Of a DNA stretch of 64,000 bases, positions 11,951-24,529 are shown in pieces. The stretch is from Margaritifera margaritifera (Eukaryota; Mollusca; Bivalvia; Unionida; Margaritiferidae): NCBI GenBank assembly GCA_029931535.1, contig JAQPZY010001670.1, positions 2,418,001-2,482,000 on the forward strand. The letters are read 5' to 3'. Each line of letters begins with the position of its first letter. The stretch's first letter is position 1. A program made the position numbers and the translations under genes. The notes below the pieces were generated by a model. That model saw nothing but the letters and a program-made list of their open reading frames with translations, was not told the origin of the DNA and did no database searches.

Positions 11951-13519
11951 ACACAAACTTACTGGGGCGGGAATATAGATGACTCCATCTACTTATTAGA
12001 ATTAAAATAGTGACATGTTGTTAACAAGTGGTGTTATCTTGGAAGTTTTTCTTCCTTGGCAAAGCACAAGTTCAAAATAAAAAACCAATAGATGAAGCAT
12101 GTAACTGTGTAACTGTCATAAAACCATGTTTATGTGTGTGTGTATCAGCTGATTTTGTATAAATATTTTTCAATCAGCAAAAAAAAAAATTAAACTTTTT
12201 GTACATTTGTCTTACTTTATAATATGGTTAAGTTTTTGTGATCAAGAAAAGAAGAATTAATTTGTGCATACAAAGTTTATACATCAGTGTGATTCATTGC
12301 TTCAGAGAAAGTTTTCATTAACTGTTACTTTCAAGATGTGGTATGATTTTATTTATAGTAGAACTCAAAGATAATAATTTAGTTGGATTAGCTACATATT
12401 TTAAGTTTACTATATTCTTACATGCTATCAGCACTGTATTTTGGTCCATGTCACAACTAGTCGGGGTGGGTCAAAGGGGGGGGGGGGGGATGGCTAAGGG
12501 ATGTAGAATAGCCCAGTATGTACTCCTGGATTTCATAAGAGTTGACAAATGGAGGCAATTTTTTTCTCCTGGGACATGTCTAATGATAATGTTCCAGTTG
12601 AGAAGGTCTTGTATTTTTTAAAAGAGTACTTTATATCAAATATATGACATTGTATTTGAAGTATTATACCATTTTTTACCTTCATCTTTGTTTGTATATC
12701 ATTTTTTTGGATACATAAACTTACTTGGCACTGTATAGCAAGGATTGTGCTGAAGTGCCATTAAACCCTATGCATATGTACACACAATCACAGATACTTT
12801 TATAGAAAGTCAGTGGAAGTGGTCAGTTCAATAATTTCAGGTTCAATAGTATTTTAACACAAAAAAAGATTGTGTGTGTACTCACATATAAAGATGAAAT
12901 AAATGCTGTAAGTTAACCCATTGTTCAGAAGTCATTAAATTCTCCACATATCTTTAAAGTAATTATCTAATAGTCTATTATTGTCTTCTCCTGAGGGAAC
13001 TTTTCTCCTGTAGTATTGTTTCATTGGATATAGTGCCTGATGGAGACATTCGGAGGACGGTTCCCAAGAGAGAAGGCAATATTAGATTTAATACAGCATA
13101 TGACACCATGTGACATCATATAACATTGGCATCTGACAGTTATGCCTGCTGGAAAAGGTATAATTCCAGTAGTCATGTATAGCATCCCATTGTCAAAAAG
13201 AAATGAATACTATCCTTAAATAGTTACTGTAGTATCATTTATTTTCTTGGGTCTCAATTTTCATGGTTTTCTTAAAGAAAGACATTTTTGTGGGTACTTA
13301 AATTCATGGTTTTGCCTGTCAGAGTTTGCATATTTGTAGGTATTTAATTTTGTGGATTAACCTCCACAAATACCCAAAATTAAGAATAGAAAAGAACAAA
13401 ACAAATAGCAGTCTCTTCAGTGGTTAAAACAATACTACCACCAGTATGAGCACAAATGAAACACCTGTCAAGCTCAATCACCTAAATTCAGCATCAAAAG
13501 GAGCTGACACAGCCAACAG

Positions 13520-15480
13520 CACTAAGCTAATGCCATGGCAGCCATCTTGAGAATTTTCTTATAGCTACTTCTCCTGAACAGAACAATCTTGAAAATCTTG
13601 TTATCACAATTCCTTCTGAATGAATGGTCATATCAGCAAAAGGTTTTCACTAAAAGATTTATTATGATGTCAGGTTGGTCCTAAATCAAAATGTTTTTGA
13701 TCTGATATCCAATATGGCCACCACAGTGGCCATCTTGAAAATCTTGTTATTGCCACTCTTCCTAAACGGAAAGTCATATCATCATGGGTTTTTCACAAGA
13801 TGACTTAGAGTGTTATCTTAAGTTCGTCTTAAATGAAACATGGGTCTATATGACATCCATTATGGCTGCCACAGCAACCATCTTGAAATCTTGTTACCAC
13901 TACTTATAGATGGAATGTCATATCAACAAAGGGTTTTCACCAGAAGATTTCTTCTGATGTCTAGTTGGTCCTAAATGAAAATGGTGTCAATCTTAGATGT
14001 AACATGGCCACCATGGCAGTCATTTTGAAAATCTTTGTATTGCTACTCCTCATAAACTGAAAGTCGTTTCGACATGGGGGGGTTTTCACCAGAAGGCTAA
14101 TTATGATATCTGCTTGGTCTGAAATGAAAATTGTGCTGATCTGACCTAAAATATAGCCACCACAGTGGACATCTTGAAACTGTTATTATTGCAACTCCTT
14201 CAGAATGGTTGGTTTTATCAACATGGGGTTACCACTAAAAGATTTCTTATGATGTCTAGTTGGTCCTAAATGAAAATGGCCCCAATCAGACTTCCAATAT
14301 TGCCACCATGGCAAACATTTTGAAAATCTTTTTATCACTACTCCTTGTAAATAGAAAGTCATAAGTCATATAAATTATGGGGTTTTCACCAGAAGACTTC
14401 TTATGATGCACAGTTGGTGCTAAATGAAACTAGTGCCACTGTTACATACCATATGGCCACCACACTGACCATCTTGAAAATCTTGTTATTGCTACTCCTA
14501 AATAGATGTCATATCAACATGGGGTTTTCACTAAAAAGACTTTTTATGATGTCTAGTTGGTCCTAAATGAAAATGGTGCTGATCTAACATCATATATGAC
14601 CACCACAAAATCCATCTTGAAAATCTTCTTATAGCTACTCTTCCTGAATGGAAATTTACATCAACATGGGGTTTTCACCAGAAGTTTTCCTGTGGTACCT
14701 AGTTTGTCTTAAATGAAAATTGTGCTGATGTGACATCCACTATGGCCACCATAGAGGTAATCTAGAAAATCTTGCTGTTGCTACTTCTCCCAGGTGGAAA
14801 ATCATGTTGACATTGAGTTTTGACAAGAAGACTTCTTATAATGCATAGATGGTTGGTTGTGAATGAAAACTGTGCTGATATGCATCAAATATGGCCACCA
14901 TGACAGCCATCTTTAAAATCTTTTTATCACTACTCCTCCTAAACATAAAGTTATTTTGACATGGAGTTTTCACCAGAAGACTAATTATGATATCTAGTTG
15001 GTCCTAAATTAAAATAGTGCCAATCTGACCTCAATTATTGCTGCCATGGCAGTCATCTTGAACATCTTGTTATTGCTATTGCTCCTAAATGGAAAGTCAT
15101 ATCAACATTGGGTTTTCAGCAGAAGACTTCTTATTGTGTCTACTTAGTCCTGAATCAAAATGATGCCAATCTGATATCCAGTAAGGCCACCATGGTGGCC
15201 ATCTTGAAAATCTACTCCCCCCCACCCAATTGATTGTCATATTGACATAGGGTTTCTCCAAGTGACTTTTTAAAGATATCTAGTGGGTCCTAGAAGTAAA
15301 TGCTGCCAATCTTTTATCAAATATTGCTGCTATAATGGCCATTTTAAAAATTGTATTATTAGTATTCCTTCTGAATGGATGGTGATAGTGGCTTCGGGAT
15401 TTTACCAAAAGTCTTCAAATGATGTCTAGTTTGCCCTAAATGAAAATGGTGTCAATCTTACATTCAACATGGCTAAGTTG
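13520..15480 (+). repeat. 146-bp satellite array, ~13 diverged units
   Basis: Units contain, in order: GCCACCATGGCAGCCATCTTG, then AAAATCTTGTTATTGCTACT, CATATCAACATGGGGTTTTC, AGAAGACTTCTTATGATGTC, TAGTTGGTCCTAAATGAAAA and TGATCTGACAT. Adjacent units differ by roughly a fifth of positions by eye. The same family in the same orientation forms the array at 33180-35250, where the unit length can be measured exactly as 146 bp. Not coding: 146 is not a multiple of three, so frames shift from unit to unit. Confidence 0.85.
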
Positions 15481-16826
15481 AAAAACTTATCAGAAATGGT
15501 TTGACACTTAGCAGTGAAAAAGAAGAAATGGTCTTTGTCTTGAATTTCTGGAAATTCTTTTCAGACAGTAGAGCATCAGTCCCTTCAACAATATTTTATT
15601 CCTCTCTACTGTTTTTAAAAATGAATTATAAATTGACAGCAAGCAGACATACTACAATGAAAATACATTACACCCAATTGATGGACATTTCTGGTAAAGT
15701 CAGATGGTAAAGTTTTATTTGATCAGGCCCCCAAATAAGTTTTGTAGGATTATAATAAACATTAGTTTGTACTGCTAGTATCTTTTTTCCTAATTTTGGC
15801 CTAGGCTTTGCATATTTTTTTCTAAAGATATGATGTGCCGACACACCATGACACAATATAGTAAAGAAACATGGTGCTGTGGACTGATGTATAGTACAGA
15901 CCCTGGGGTAATCATTCAGTTATAGGTTTTTGAAAAGTCCAGGAGATAAGTTTTCACACCTCTTTTGTGGCTATAGAATGTTTAAACAATTGGGAAAACA
16001 TAATGACAAACAAGCTAAATTGGTGACACCTCTATTGAGTGACCAACAAAGAAACTGTGTGTAAACTAGGCCTAATCAACTTTGAATTAAGCTTAGTCAG
16101 TGACACCTTTATTGATTGTCCAAGAAAGAAACAACCTGTAAACTAGACTTAGTGACCTTTTAATTTTACTTCTTTAAGGTATTTATTTGAAAGTTAAATG
16201 GATAAACAAACAAATCAAAAACATCTTAAGATAATGATATTTGAGATATTCTATGACTGATGTCTGGTTGGTTTCAGTATGTGCTGGTCAAAACCTTTCA
16301 TCTACCAGACATGTCCGGAGTACAATTACTAAGAGCTAGCTTGACCTAGGCAAATTTCATTTTAGTCGACCTGTATGCACATGTATGTGACCTTGTTAGA
16401 TTTTGATGTCATTTAAACATGTGTTTCATGTTTTATCAGTCTTTGTGACTTTTTTTATAATTTTACATTTTTAATGAAAACCTTCTTAGCACAAGTAACC
16501 AGAAAATGCTTGACCCATGCAAATAATATGTGGTAGGTCTTTGAATATGTATTTGTAGATGACTTGATTTATGTTTAAGTTTTGTGTCATCTAAATGAAT
16601 TTTGTGTTATGGTCTTTTTTTGAATTATGGACTTCAGCATTTTTTTTATCTTTTGTGTTGAACAAACATAGGGAGCAATGATAATAAAGCAATAAAATCC
16701 TGTGTTTGTTGTTTGTATTAACATCTCATTAATCCCACACATAATATAAATTTAAGTATATTTTAGAAAAGAAGGCTTGTGCATAACAATGGCATAAGAG
16801 TACATTTGTCCATCATGGACCTACAG

Positions 16827-17168
16827 GTACTTTCCTAACACTATCATTATATTCTATTTATAGCAGCTTTCATATTTCCAAGAAAACACTGGTTTTCTAC
16901 TGAAACTTTGGCTTCAGATTCATTGTTCTGATTCATATTTGGTAGAGAATCAGTATATAGCTAGTGCACTAAAAGTCACATCAAATAGATTTTTACTTTC
17001 CTAACTCTATCGCTATGTTCTATTTATAGCAGGCAGCTATGTGGCATATTTCCAAGAAAACAGACTTGTTTTCTACTTTGGAACTTTGCCCTAAGATTTT
17101 TTGTTCAGAGAGATATTTGGTAGAGAATCAGTCTGTAGCTGGTGGTGCTAAAAGTCACATCAAATGAA
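16827..17168. repeat. Direct duplication, two ~168-bp units
   Basis: ACTTTCCTAAC(A/T)CTATC, TATTTATAGCAG, TTTCCAAGAAAACA and GTAGAGAATCAGT occur in the same order in 16827-16994 and 16995-17168. Confidence 0.75.
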
Positions 17169-17284
17169 TTTTGTTCAGTGTGTGGGAGATTTTAACAGAT
17201 GGATCATATAAAAAAAAAAAGAAAATAAACTTAGAATCATCTAAAGATTTAAAGAGGAATACATAAATGATATAATACAGTGCT

Positions 17285-18110
17285 CCAGCCTAGGACAGCA
17301 TCATGAACAATGCAGGCTCTGTGGAATGGATTTTATGATTTAAGTCATTGTGGTAAATTTGATGTGAATAAACACTTGAAAACAAAGAAGCACATTGAAT
17401 TATCTCACTAATTCGAATGCTAAGGTAACTGCATTTCTACAGCAAAACTCAAAATGCAGACACCAGTGTGATAAATGCAGAGGTGTTATATACCAAGCTC
17501 TTTATAGAATATTGTTTTCCCCTGGCAGTAGCAGACCATGCTGGTTCATCATTTAAATGGATGTTCCTAGATTCCAAACTTGCAGAAAAATGTGCATGTG
17601 CAAGAACAAAAACATCTAATAGTGTTCAGTGTTTATCAAAAGATACTTCAAAGAAAATAGCCGAAGCCATGAAAATTGTACCGTACAGTGTTGCTACAGA
17701 TGAGAATAGTGATTATGACGACAAAAAGTTGTACCCTATCTGTGTTAGATACTTTGATAATGAAAAAGGCAAAATCATGAGTGTTCTTTTTTGATTACCA
17801 GAATTGACAGTGGATTAAACTTGGAGAAAACATCTTTGATATGCTTGATAATGCTTTGATAAAACATGACACAAATTGGCAGGACTGTAGGGTTTTTCTG
17901 CTGATAATGCATATGACTGGAATTCATAAATAGTTGCATCCTACATTTTGAAAACATCTCCATCCATTTTAATGTAACAGGTTGTCCCAGTCATTTGATG
18001 CACCTTGCTGCCCAAAAACTGCTGATAAATTAGAAGTAGATATTGGTAATCTGCTAATTGAAATCTGTTATTTGGAGAAAAGTTGCAAAAGGAAATAGGC
18101 ACTCAGACTG
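17285..18110 (+). pseudogene. hAT-like transposase remnant
   Basis: A finger-like start (CRLCGMDF, then H-L-K-T-K-K-H) is broken by stops. It is followed by an open frame of 108 residues (17468-17794) with KCACARTKTSN and VPYSVATDENSDY. The last part matches the hAT block that holds the first catalytic aspartate (here A-T-D-E-N-S-D). After a stop, frames continue with LGENIFDMLDNALIKHDTNW, then a broken D-N-A-x-D-M-T-G, then SFDAPCCPK, which corresponds to the usual C-P-x-H-L-x-H-L block in decayed form. Order and spacing fit the middle of a hAT transposase. At least three frame breaks; inactive. No TIRs found. Confidence 0.6.
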
Positions 18111-18367
18111 TTGCATCATGTGTTTGACCTTGAAGACTATACAATTGTAGCAGAAATTTTAAATAGAAATCACAGATATTATAATATCTTTCCTCTGTAA
18201 AGATATATTGGCTTGTATATGTTATGTTTGTGCAATATGTACAAATTATTTTGATGAATTTGAGGCATTCCAAACCTTTAAAACACTTGTTTGTAATAGA
18301 CGAATAAAGGAACTGTTTAACATTCAAATTTTGAAGCTGGGGATATTATTTATCAAAACAAATGCTG

Positions 18368-18383
18368 ATAATAATAATAATAA

Positions 18384-18416
<33 letters not shown>
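18368..18416. repeat. (AAT)n microsatellite
   Basis: About 16 AAT triplets with one AAA interruption; it produces a spurious polyasparagine frame. Confidence 0.9.
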
Positions 18417-18541
18417 CATGCTTGTGGGTATGCTTATAAAACAAATCTGCTTTAATTTTTAATTTTAAAATGTGAGTGCAGTACTTCTAAATGTAAAGGA
18501 TCAAATGTAAAAATATGCAAGCAGCAAACATGACTAAAGTT

Positions 18542-18648
<107 letters not shown>

Positions 18649-19272
18649 TTTCTTGTATTATTCAAAGGCAAATATTTTCTAACCTCCAGGTCTAAATTAA
18701 ATTTTAAAACTAACTCCCAGTTTCATTGCTTCTCCCAAAAGGACCAGATAATTTTCTCATAGACCTTTCTATTTTATGTTGAAAAATTTACATCACCCCC
18801 AGTAGACCCTCTTTTGCAAACTGTGTCATGGTCTTAAGTGCATGGGCAATGACCATATCATGCTATTTTCAACAACATTTGTATATGCTGCAGAAAAAAC
18901 TCATTTATATGCACTTTTACAATATACTTGTAAAATATCAAGTGAGGAAACCAGTCACACTTTTATTTACCCAACTAAGCTTTAAGTCCATGGTATATAT
19001 GGATTTATTCAGCAGAAATAACGTTGGCTGTTACTGACCCAGAATCTGACGTGGAAAGCTGATTATAATGTTTTAGGTTCATAATATGGTCAGGTTTATT
19101 GTTGTAAGAAACGGATTGCATATCAGTAGTGTAAAGAATTGATGGATCAAAAACATGATAAAAATTGACTGTCACTTGTCTGATGCCAGTAAAGTTTCCA
19201 ATTGTTAGAGCTTTTAATTGATTGGAACTCTTGTCCTTCTGAAACTTTGTATAGCCTCTATGTATCTTGCAG

Positions 19273-19368
19273 ATCCAACATATCCACTTGGAGAGTATGA
19301 TGCCATCTTTGTGGCCAAAGATCAAAGTGGAAATTACCAGGATTGCCGATTTCCAATATATGTCAAGT
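19273..19368 (+). CDS. Polydom-like gene, exon 3: second part of HYR domain
   Basis: The acceptor is TATCTTGCAG. The donor is a consensus GTAAGT. Phase 1 on both sides. It encodes DPTYPLGEYDAIFVAKDQSG and NYQDCRFPIYVK. This matches the second half of HYR domains: P-x-G-x-Y-x-x-x-x-x-A-x-D-x-x-G-N, then a cysteine and an F-x-V-x-V strand. The cysteine pairs by family rule with the one in exon 2 (A-V-C-N-R). The match across an 11.3-kb intron is strong support for both exons. Confidence 0.88.
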
Positions 19369-19541
19369 GTAAGTTATGCTTAGTTTAAGAAATAAATGGG
19401 GTTTATTGTAACAGTTCAATACTTGATAAAGCAAATTTTGAGCATCGAAACTTGAATGGCATGCTCCTCATGTCATGTGAGGACATTCTGCACCTTCTTG
19501 ATTAGGGGTATGCGATTTTAGCAGTGAATCATTATACTGTA

Positions 19542-20733
19542 CAGGGCTGAGCAAATCCCATAGCCCGACGTCCCGGACTATTCATTTTTGAAGTCGGGCA
19601 AGTAAAATTTTCCAAGTCGCTACTCCGTGACAAGTGCTTTTTTCCTTTTTTAAAAAAGTTGGGCAAGTCCTTATTTTCGTGCTTTAATCACTACATCTAC
19701 CTTTATTTGGCCATTCGTTCCCTCTGGGCATCCTGAATATTTGATTCTACCACTCTCCATGTATACATTTACATCCTGTATAACACCTACAGGTGGTCAG
19801 TGATAACTAGCGCATTTCTGCATGTTCTGTTACCGCTTGACTGCATATTGGGCTTAGTGACCAGATTATCGGCAAATCAAAACACCTCAAACAAAACAAA
19901 GCCAATATGATTAATTAGCAGTGTTTTAAGCGGCTTTATTGCGCTGTGTTTGCTCAAACCAGATCCTCATGAGTGGCTCACTTTGATTTTAATCCAGCGA
20001 GTTAGTGTAATTAAATTAATGATAGGTACTTTACCGACATCAGTGTTGGTTTCCTTTATGAACTGATTAAATGACAGTAATGATTCTTTCATTTTTAATT
20101 GATTATACAGACGATCAACTTTCACGTGCGATATTGCGTTTGAAGCGAAACAATTACGCTAATTAATGAGCTGTCTCTTCGTATTTAAAAGAGAAAATGT
20201 TTGTTATGATCACTTTAGAAGTAGTTGTCAAGCAAGCTGATATTTACTATGTGGATAAAATGAGTTTTGTTAATTATTTTCACAAGGAAGGTAATAATGA
20301 CAATTCAAAGAAGTAAAATTCTTGTGAAAGTGGAGGTATAAAACGTAAGACTTTTTAAGACGATTTAAAAATTCTAATGAACATTTCACCAAATGGACCA
20401 GAGCTTGAGGACTTTAACCCAGACACAGCTATCAACTGCTGGCATAGTACATGGACATTTTTTTCAAAATCCAGCGGCTAAAACATATATACATGTATCT
20501 GAAGTAGCCAAACATATATCAACAAATGTTTTAGAAAAATTAAATTCTTTTAAGAAATAATTATGTTGTATATTATTTCATTTGTTCTTTCTATGGATTA
20601 AGTGCATACATCTCATCAAATCTTGGCAAGGGATTACCATTTTGGGACAAGTGAAAAGTAAGGTGGGACAAGTGAATTTTCTGAAACCACTTGTCCTGGA
20701 CAAGTGGATGAAAACAAAATTTGCTCAACCTTG
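19542..20733. mobile_element. Non-autonomous TIR element (hAT-like), 1.19 kb, TSD CTGTA
   Basis: Left end CAGGGCTGAGCAAAT and right end ATTTGCTCAACCTTG are imperfect inverted repeats. CTGTA lies directly outside both ends (19537-19541 and 20734-20738). GGACAAGTG and CACTTGTCC motifs are repeated inside the right end. It is homologous in inverted orientation to 42282-43727, sharing the termini and internal blocks such as CAGATCCTCATGAGTGGCTC-like sequence. No open transposase frame remains in this copy. Confidence 0.8.
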
Positions 20734-20879
20734 CTGTAGTACAGATCCTGCCAGGACATGTAGCACATGAATTTGCCATTGAGCTGGTTTTGCAGTATTG
20801 CTATAGTATTGCTACCAGTAGTATACATCTAACATTATACTTTAGCCTTAGTTTCTTTCGTTTAAATTTTTTGTCTTTT

Positions 20880-21205
20880 TTATGTTGATTGTTCAAGAGC
20901 TCAAAAAGTATTTCTGAATGATGTGTCTGCTGAGAAAATGAATGAACTGCTTGTTATATCCTGCATGGCACACATGGGGCTTGAAGTCTTGTATAATCTG
21001 GTGCCAAATAAAAAGGCAAAATCACTTGTCTGTCAGTATTTTTGTCTGAAATTCTCCAAGCAATATGTACAATTAATAAATAACATTGCCATTTGTTGGG
21101 AATGTAATGCAAAGGCCAAGTTCGCAGGTGGGACAACCAACTTGACTGCCCATGTTTGTGACATTACAGTATCTCATCCTAGTCTCCAATGCAGCCAGAG
21201 TTGAG
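20880..21205 (+). pseudogene. BED-type zinc finger remnant (hAT transposase N-terminus)
   Basis: A 93-residue frame contains AKSLVCQYFCLKFSKQ, then AICWECNAKAKFAGGTTNL and TAHV. This is the BED finger pattern: aromatic V-W/C-x-Y-F near the start, C-x2-C, a G-x-T-x-N-L turn and a histidine. The second histidine is displaced (VSHPS). The frame then stops. Probably the N-terminus of a decayed hAT element distinct from its neighbour; a domesticated BED protein is unlikely because nothing follows. Confidence 0.5.
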
Positions 21206-21613
21206 ATGGTGCAAATTAAATAGTAACCTATTTCATATGCCCCAGATTTGTCCACATGTAAGAATATTCCCAATCAATGTTCATTTACAGAGGTTTACAA
21301 GAAATATAGTTATAAGAAACTTCACTTATTACAATACACTGTCCTGTTTCACAGTATATTACAATATGAAATTTCTGGTGATACACCCCCACCCACCCCG
21401 TTTTTTTTAAAAATTATATTGCAGCTATGTAATTTATTACACCAAGAATATTTCTGTTCCTACCTGGCTTCAAGAAGGAGAATCCAGGCTGCTTTACAGT
21501 GTCAAGTGCACTGTAATACAAGTATATTTATTTCTGTGTTGACAGTCAGGTAATTCTCATTTGCATTTTGCTTCACTTACTTAAAAAAAAGTGAATGGGA
21601 ACTTTCTTTCCAG

Positions 21614-21823
21614 ACTATGACAAGTGTAAATTGCCAGAGACAGATGCTAATGTGACAAGATACATATACAATGGGAGTGAAGTGGACAGCATCTCTGCAG
21701 TGTCTTGCACAAATCCTAATTATGGGCCTACAGCAGCCCTACCCAAGTATATTCCATGTGGTGTCCTGGGAGTATACGATTCTAAGAATCCCTACCAGAA
21801 CAAAGTACTGCCCTCTTGCGGAC
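21614..21823 (+). CDS. Polydom-like gene, exon 4: divergent sushi (CCP) domain
   Basis: The acceptor is CTTTCTTTCCAG and the donor GAC/GTGAGT; phase 1 to phase 1, 210 nt, the classic single-exon sushi layout. It encodes YYDKCKLPETDANVTRYIYN and further. Four cysteines are spaced as in a CCP module: D-K-C-K-L-P, then A-V-S-C-T, I-P-C-G and L-P-S-C-G. The tryptophan usually found before the last cysteine is absent, so the domain is divergent. Sequons NVT and NGS are present. It directly follows the HYR domain, an order known from SVEP1/polydom and related extracellular proteins. Confidence 0.85.
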
Positions 21824-22189
21824 GTGAGTAATTTTTTTTTTTTTTTTAAATAGCAGTATTAGTTTTCTAATTTTTGTACAATCTTGTCCAGGTGCTTTTA
21901 TTTGCATGGTGGCAGAATGTAAAAGTGTCCTTGTTGGCAATAAGTCTCAAAACATACCATCATATACTCTTCAGATAAAAATAAAGGGATCTAGAAGCTA
22001 TACGCTTTTATCAGCTTTTGCTGCTTTTAAAAGTTTATGTGTTTAAAAGTGTTCCAGTCCAGAATATTTTAATCTTTTTTTTTTCTTTTTTTTTTGTATT
22101 AATCCCCTTACAAACAAAACTGAAAGGGGATATAATGTTTTGCCAGTTCATTCATTTGTATCTTTGTTCAATAAGCTCTCAAGATCATG

Positions 22190-22600
22190 AACCCTATTGT
22201 ACCTAGACATGAAAATTGGTATGTGGATGCATCTGAAGATGAATAACCCAACCATACCAAAACTAGGTCTCTGTGACCAATGTTTAGCTGATGTGCCATT
22301 AAATGCTGCTAGATACATACATTCATACTTTTGTGGCTTATATTTTTGCTATCTGTTGCTTTACACCCTCAGGGTCTTGGGCCTTATGTTACATAAACTC
22401 ATGAAAATTGGTATATGGATGCTTCTGAAGAAGAGATGAACTCAGCCACATGAAAACTAGGTCATGGTGAGCAAAGTTTCATGCTTGAATGACTTTTTGT
22501 ATTTTCTGCTATTATTTCCTTACACTCTCAATATCTTAGACCCTATTTCATCTGCCTTCTTGAAAATTGGTATGGGAATGCATTTCAAGAAAAATAATCA
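22190..22600. repeat. Tandem repeat with GAAAATTGGTAT core, 160-195 bp units
   Basis: TGAAAATTGGTAT(G/A) recurs near 22209, 22403 and 22562, each after a block like GACCCTAT and before GGATGC(A/T)T. Confidence 0.65.
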
Positions 22601-23580
22601 GTGTTGGAAATACTGCAAAATTCTGTGATCCCAAATCATGATCTTGGTTATCAGTACCTTCCAAAATAATATTTGATCTTTGCCAATTCAAATGGTCCTC
22701 AGCAAATCCTCTCATTGTTCAAAGTTATCTCAATGAAATCAGAGCCTCCTATCATGGTCATACGTCCCTGTATGCAGTCTGTTCAAAAGATGTAGACTTC
22801 GTTTTAGGGACCTATGGCAGCATCTTGAGCCAGTTACCAGATAAAGCATCCATTTTAAAAGAAGTAATACAATACTTGCTGTTATTGCATTGCTATATCT
22901 TTTTCAGGCACTAGTCCCCAGTTCAAGGTGATTATTTCTTCCTCCAATCAGAATATAAAAAAAGATGAGCCCAGTCTGATTCTTTAGTTGACCTCTGTCA
23001 TTTGGCATATCGTCCTTCTTTTCCTTGGACTTTGTATAGTTCTTGTGTCTCATGGATACTCAGCATTTTCATCATCTAAGTGGTCTTTTGGCATATCTGC
23101 TGTCAAATGTAACTATCCATTTTTGTGTTGTTTTATTTATTTTCTCCCTAGTCTTTGTATGGCTTTTGTTTATTTGTGTCACTTTTCATTAAATTTGAGG
23201 TTTTTGAGTACCTCACTTGCAAAGTGGTGTTACTTTGCTTTTATCTCTTAGGCAAGACACTTTACTCATTGCCCATCCAAAACTAACTAAAGCAGGCTTA
23301 GTCCAACCTAAACAGAAAGTTGCTGTGCATCTCTGATGAATACCAATAATGTTTTTACTAAAGAAAAAAGCTCTGCGGAAATTTACTAACAATGCAGCTG
23401 AGCCTCTGGGCTGAAGAACTAAAATTATATGTGATGCACAGCAATAAATGTATCAGAATTTGTTATATTTAATTGTGTGCAAGAAAGAGATGTTTCTTTG
23501 AGAAGAACATATTTCTTGTAAAAACTAATATCCAAGTTTGCAAATTTATTTGCAGATAATTATTGCTAATAACTTTACAT

Positions 23581-23675
23581 TATTTGTATTGTTTAATATT
23601 TGAAGCAAGTTTGATCATATTGGTTAAATAAAGTTTGACAGTTGCTGTTATTCCCATACTAAAGTGCCTGAAACA
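23581..23675 (+). repeat. Direct repeat flanking the DIRS element, left copy
   Basis: It shares ATTTGTA, TTTAATATTT, AAGCAAGTTTG and CCATACTAAAGT in order with 29844-29931. It ends about 15 bp before the left terminus of the element. Confidence 0.75.
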
Positions 23676-23737
23676 TTATTGCCAAAATCTTTACCACTTT
23701 AATTGCAGCAATATCTTACCCATCACTATTGTGCAGC

Positions 23738-23865
23738 TTTTACTTTTTTGTGTTGAACAACCTCATCTGTTTTATGTGAATACATCCTCCCACAGAGTGC
23801 AGAATTGCCAATAAGACACAGTCCACTTGTGCACCTCGCATGCTCATGCGTAGAAAAGTCATCTT
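23738..23865 (+). repeat. DIRS left inverted terminal repeat
   Basis: Pairs with 29645-29797 on the opposite strand. Conserved blocks include AATAAGACACAGT, GCATGCTCATGC and CATCC(T)CC-type sequence, at about 75-80% identity by eye. Confidence 0.75.
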
Positions 23866-24529
23866 TTTCAAGGAGGCCATGTTAATGGACATGTGTTGAA
23901 TCTATGACCAGAGAAAATTTCTAATGTTGCTTGTGTTTCATCGCATTGCTGTCTTCCTTCAGCAAATATTATCTTGGTGTTACATGTATCCTCTCTGTAT
24001 ACTATTTAACATGCTAGTAACCCCCATTTCCTTTCAGAATTGGTTTGTTAAGGGACCACTTGGGTTACCACATTGTATCCCACTCTTTGAGGGTTAGGCT
24101 ACACCTCTTTTTTTCAAAATGCAACTGGTTACAGGTAATTCTAGTTGTTAAGTTATAACACAATATAGGCCCTACCTCATGCAATAGGAATTTGTAATTC
24201 CCTTAATTAAATAATTGATTAAACATCAATTCTGTGTTTTTTCTATTTCACCATTATATTTTAAATACAACGTGTGTCTTGTTGCATTCTTATTGTGTGT
24301 GTATGCATTGCTCCTAGAGAACAATTAAGGTTAACAACTGTACATCTTCCTTATTAAGAAAAGCGAATTCATCATGAGTGAATAATTGTTTACCTAGTAT
24401 AAATAAACTGGGGTGTATATACCATACAGTACATAGAAACAGGTGAGTTTTATGTGTGAAAATAATACAGCATTGTTATTATTATTGTTCTCTTTCAGAT
24501 AACTTTTATTTCAGAGAACAATATCGAGA

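Larger units (their letters stand above)
19369..21613 (+). other. Intron 3 of the polydom-like gene
   Basis: Phase 1. It contains the TIR element at 19542-20733 and a BED-finger remnant at 20880-21205. The rest (21206-21600) shows no recognisable element; a short C-rich run lies near 21383-21400. Confidence 0.8.

Noticed and set aside
13520..15480. Regular repeats considered as a CRISPR-like array.
   Set aside because: Units are contiguous with no unique spacers, too long, and the window is an animal genome.
18208..18462. Frame with a polyasparagine run.
   Set aside because: Produced by the (AAT)n microsatellite; no start context or homologous domain.
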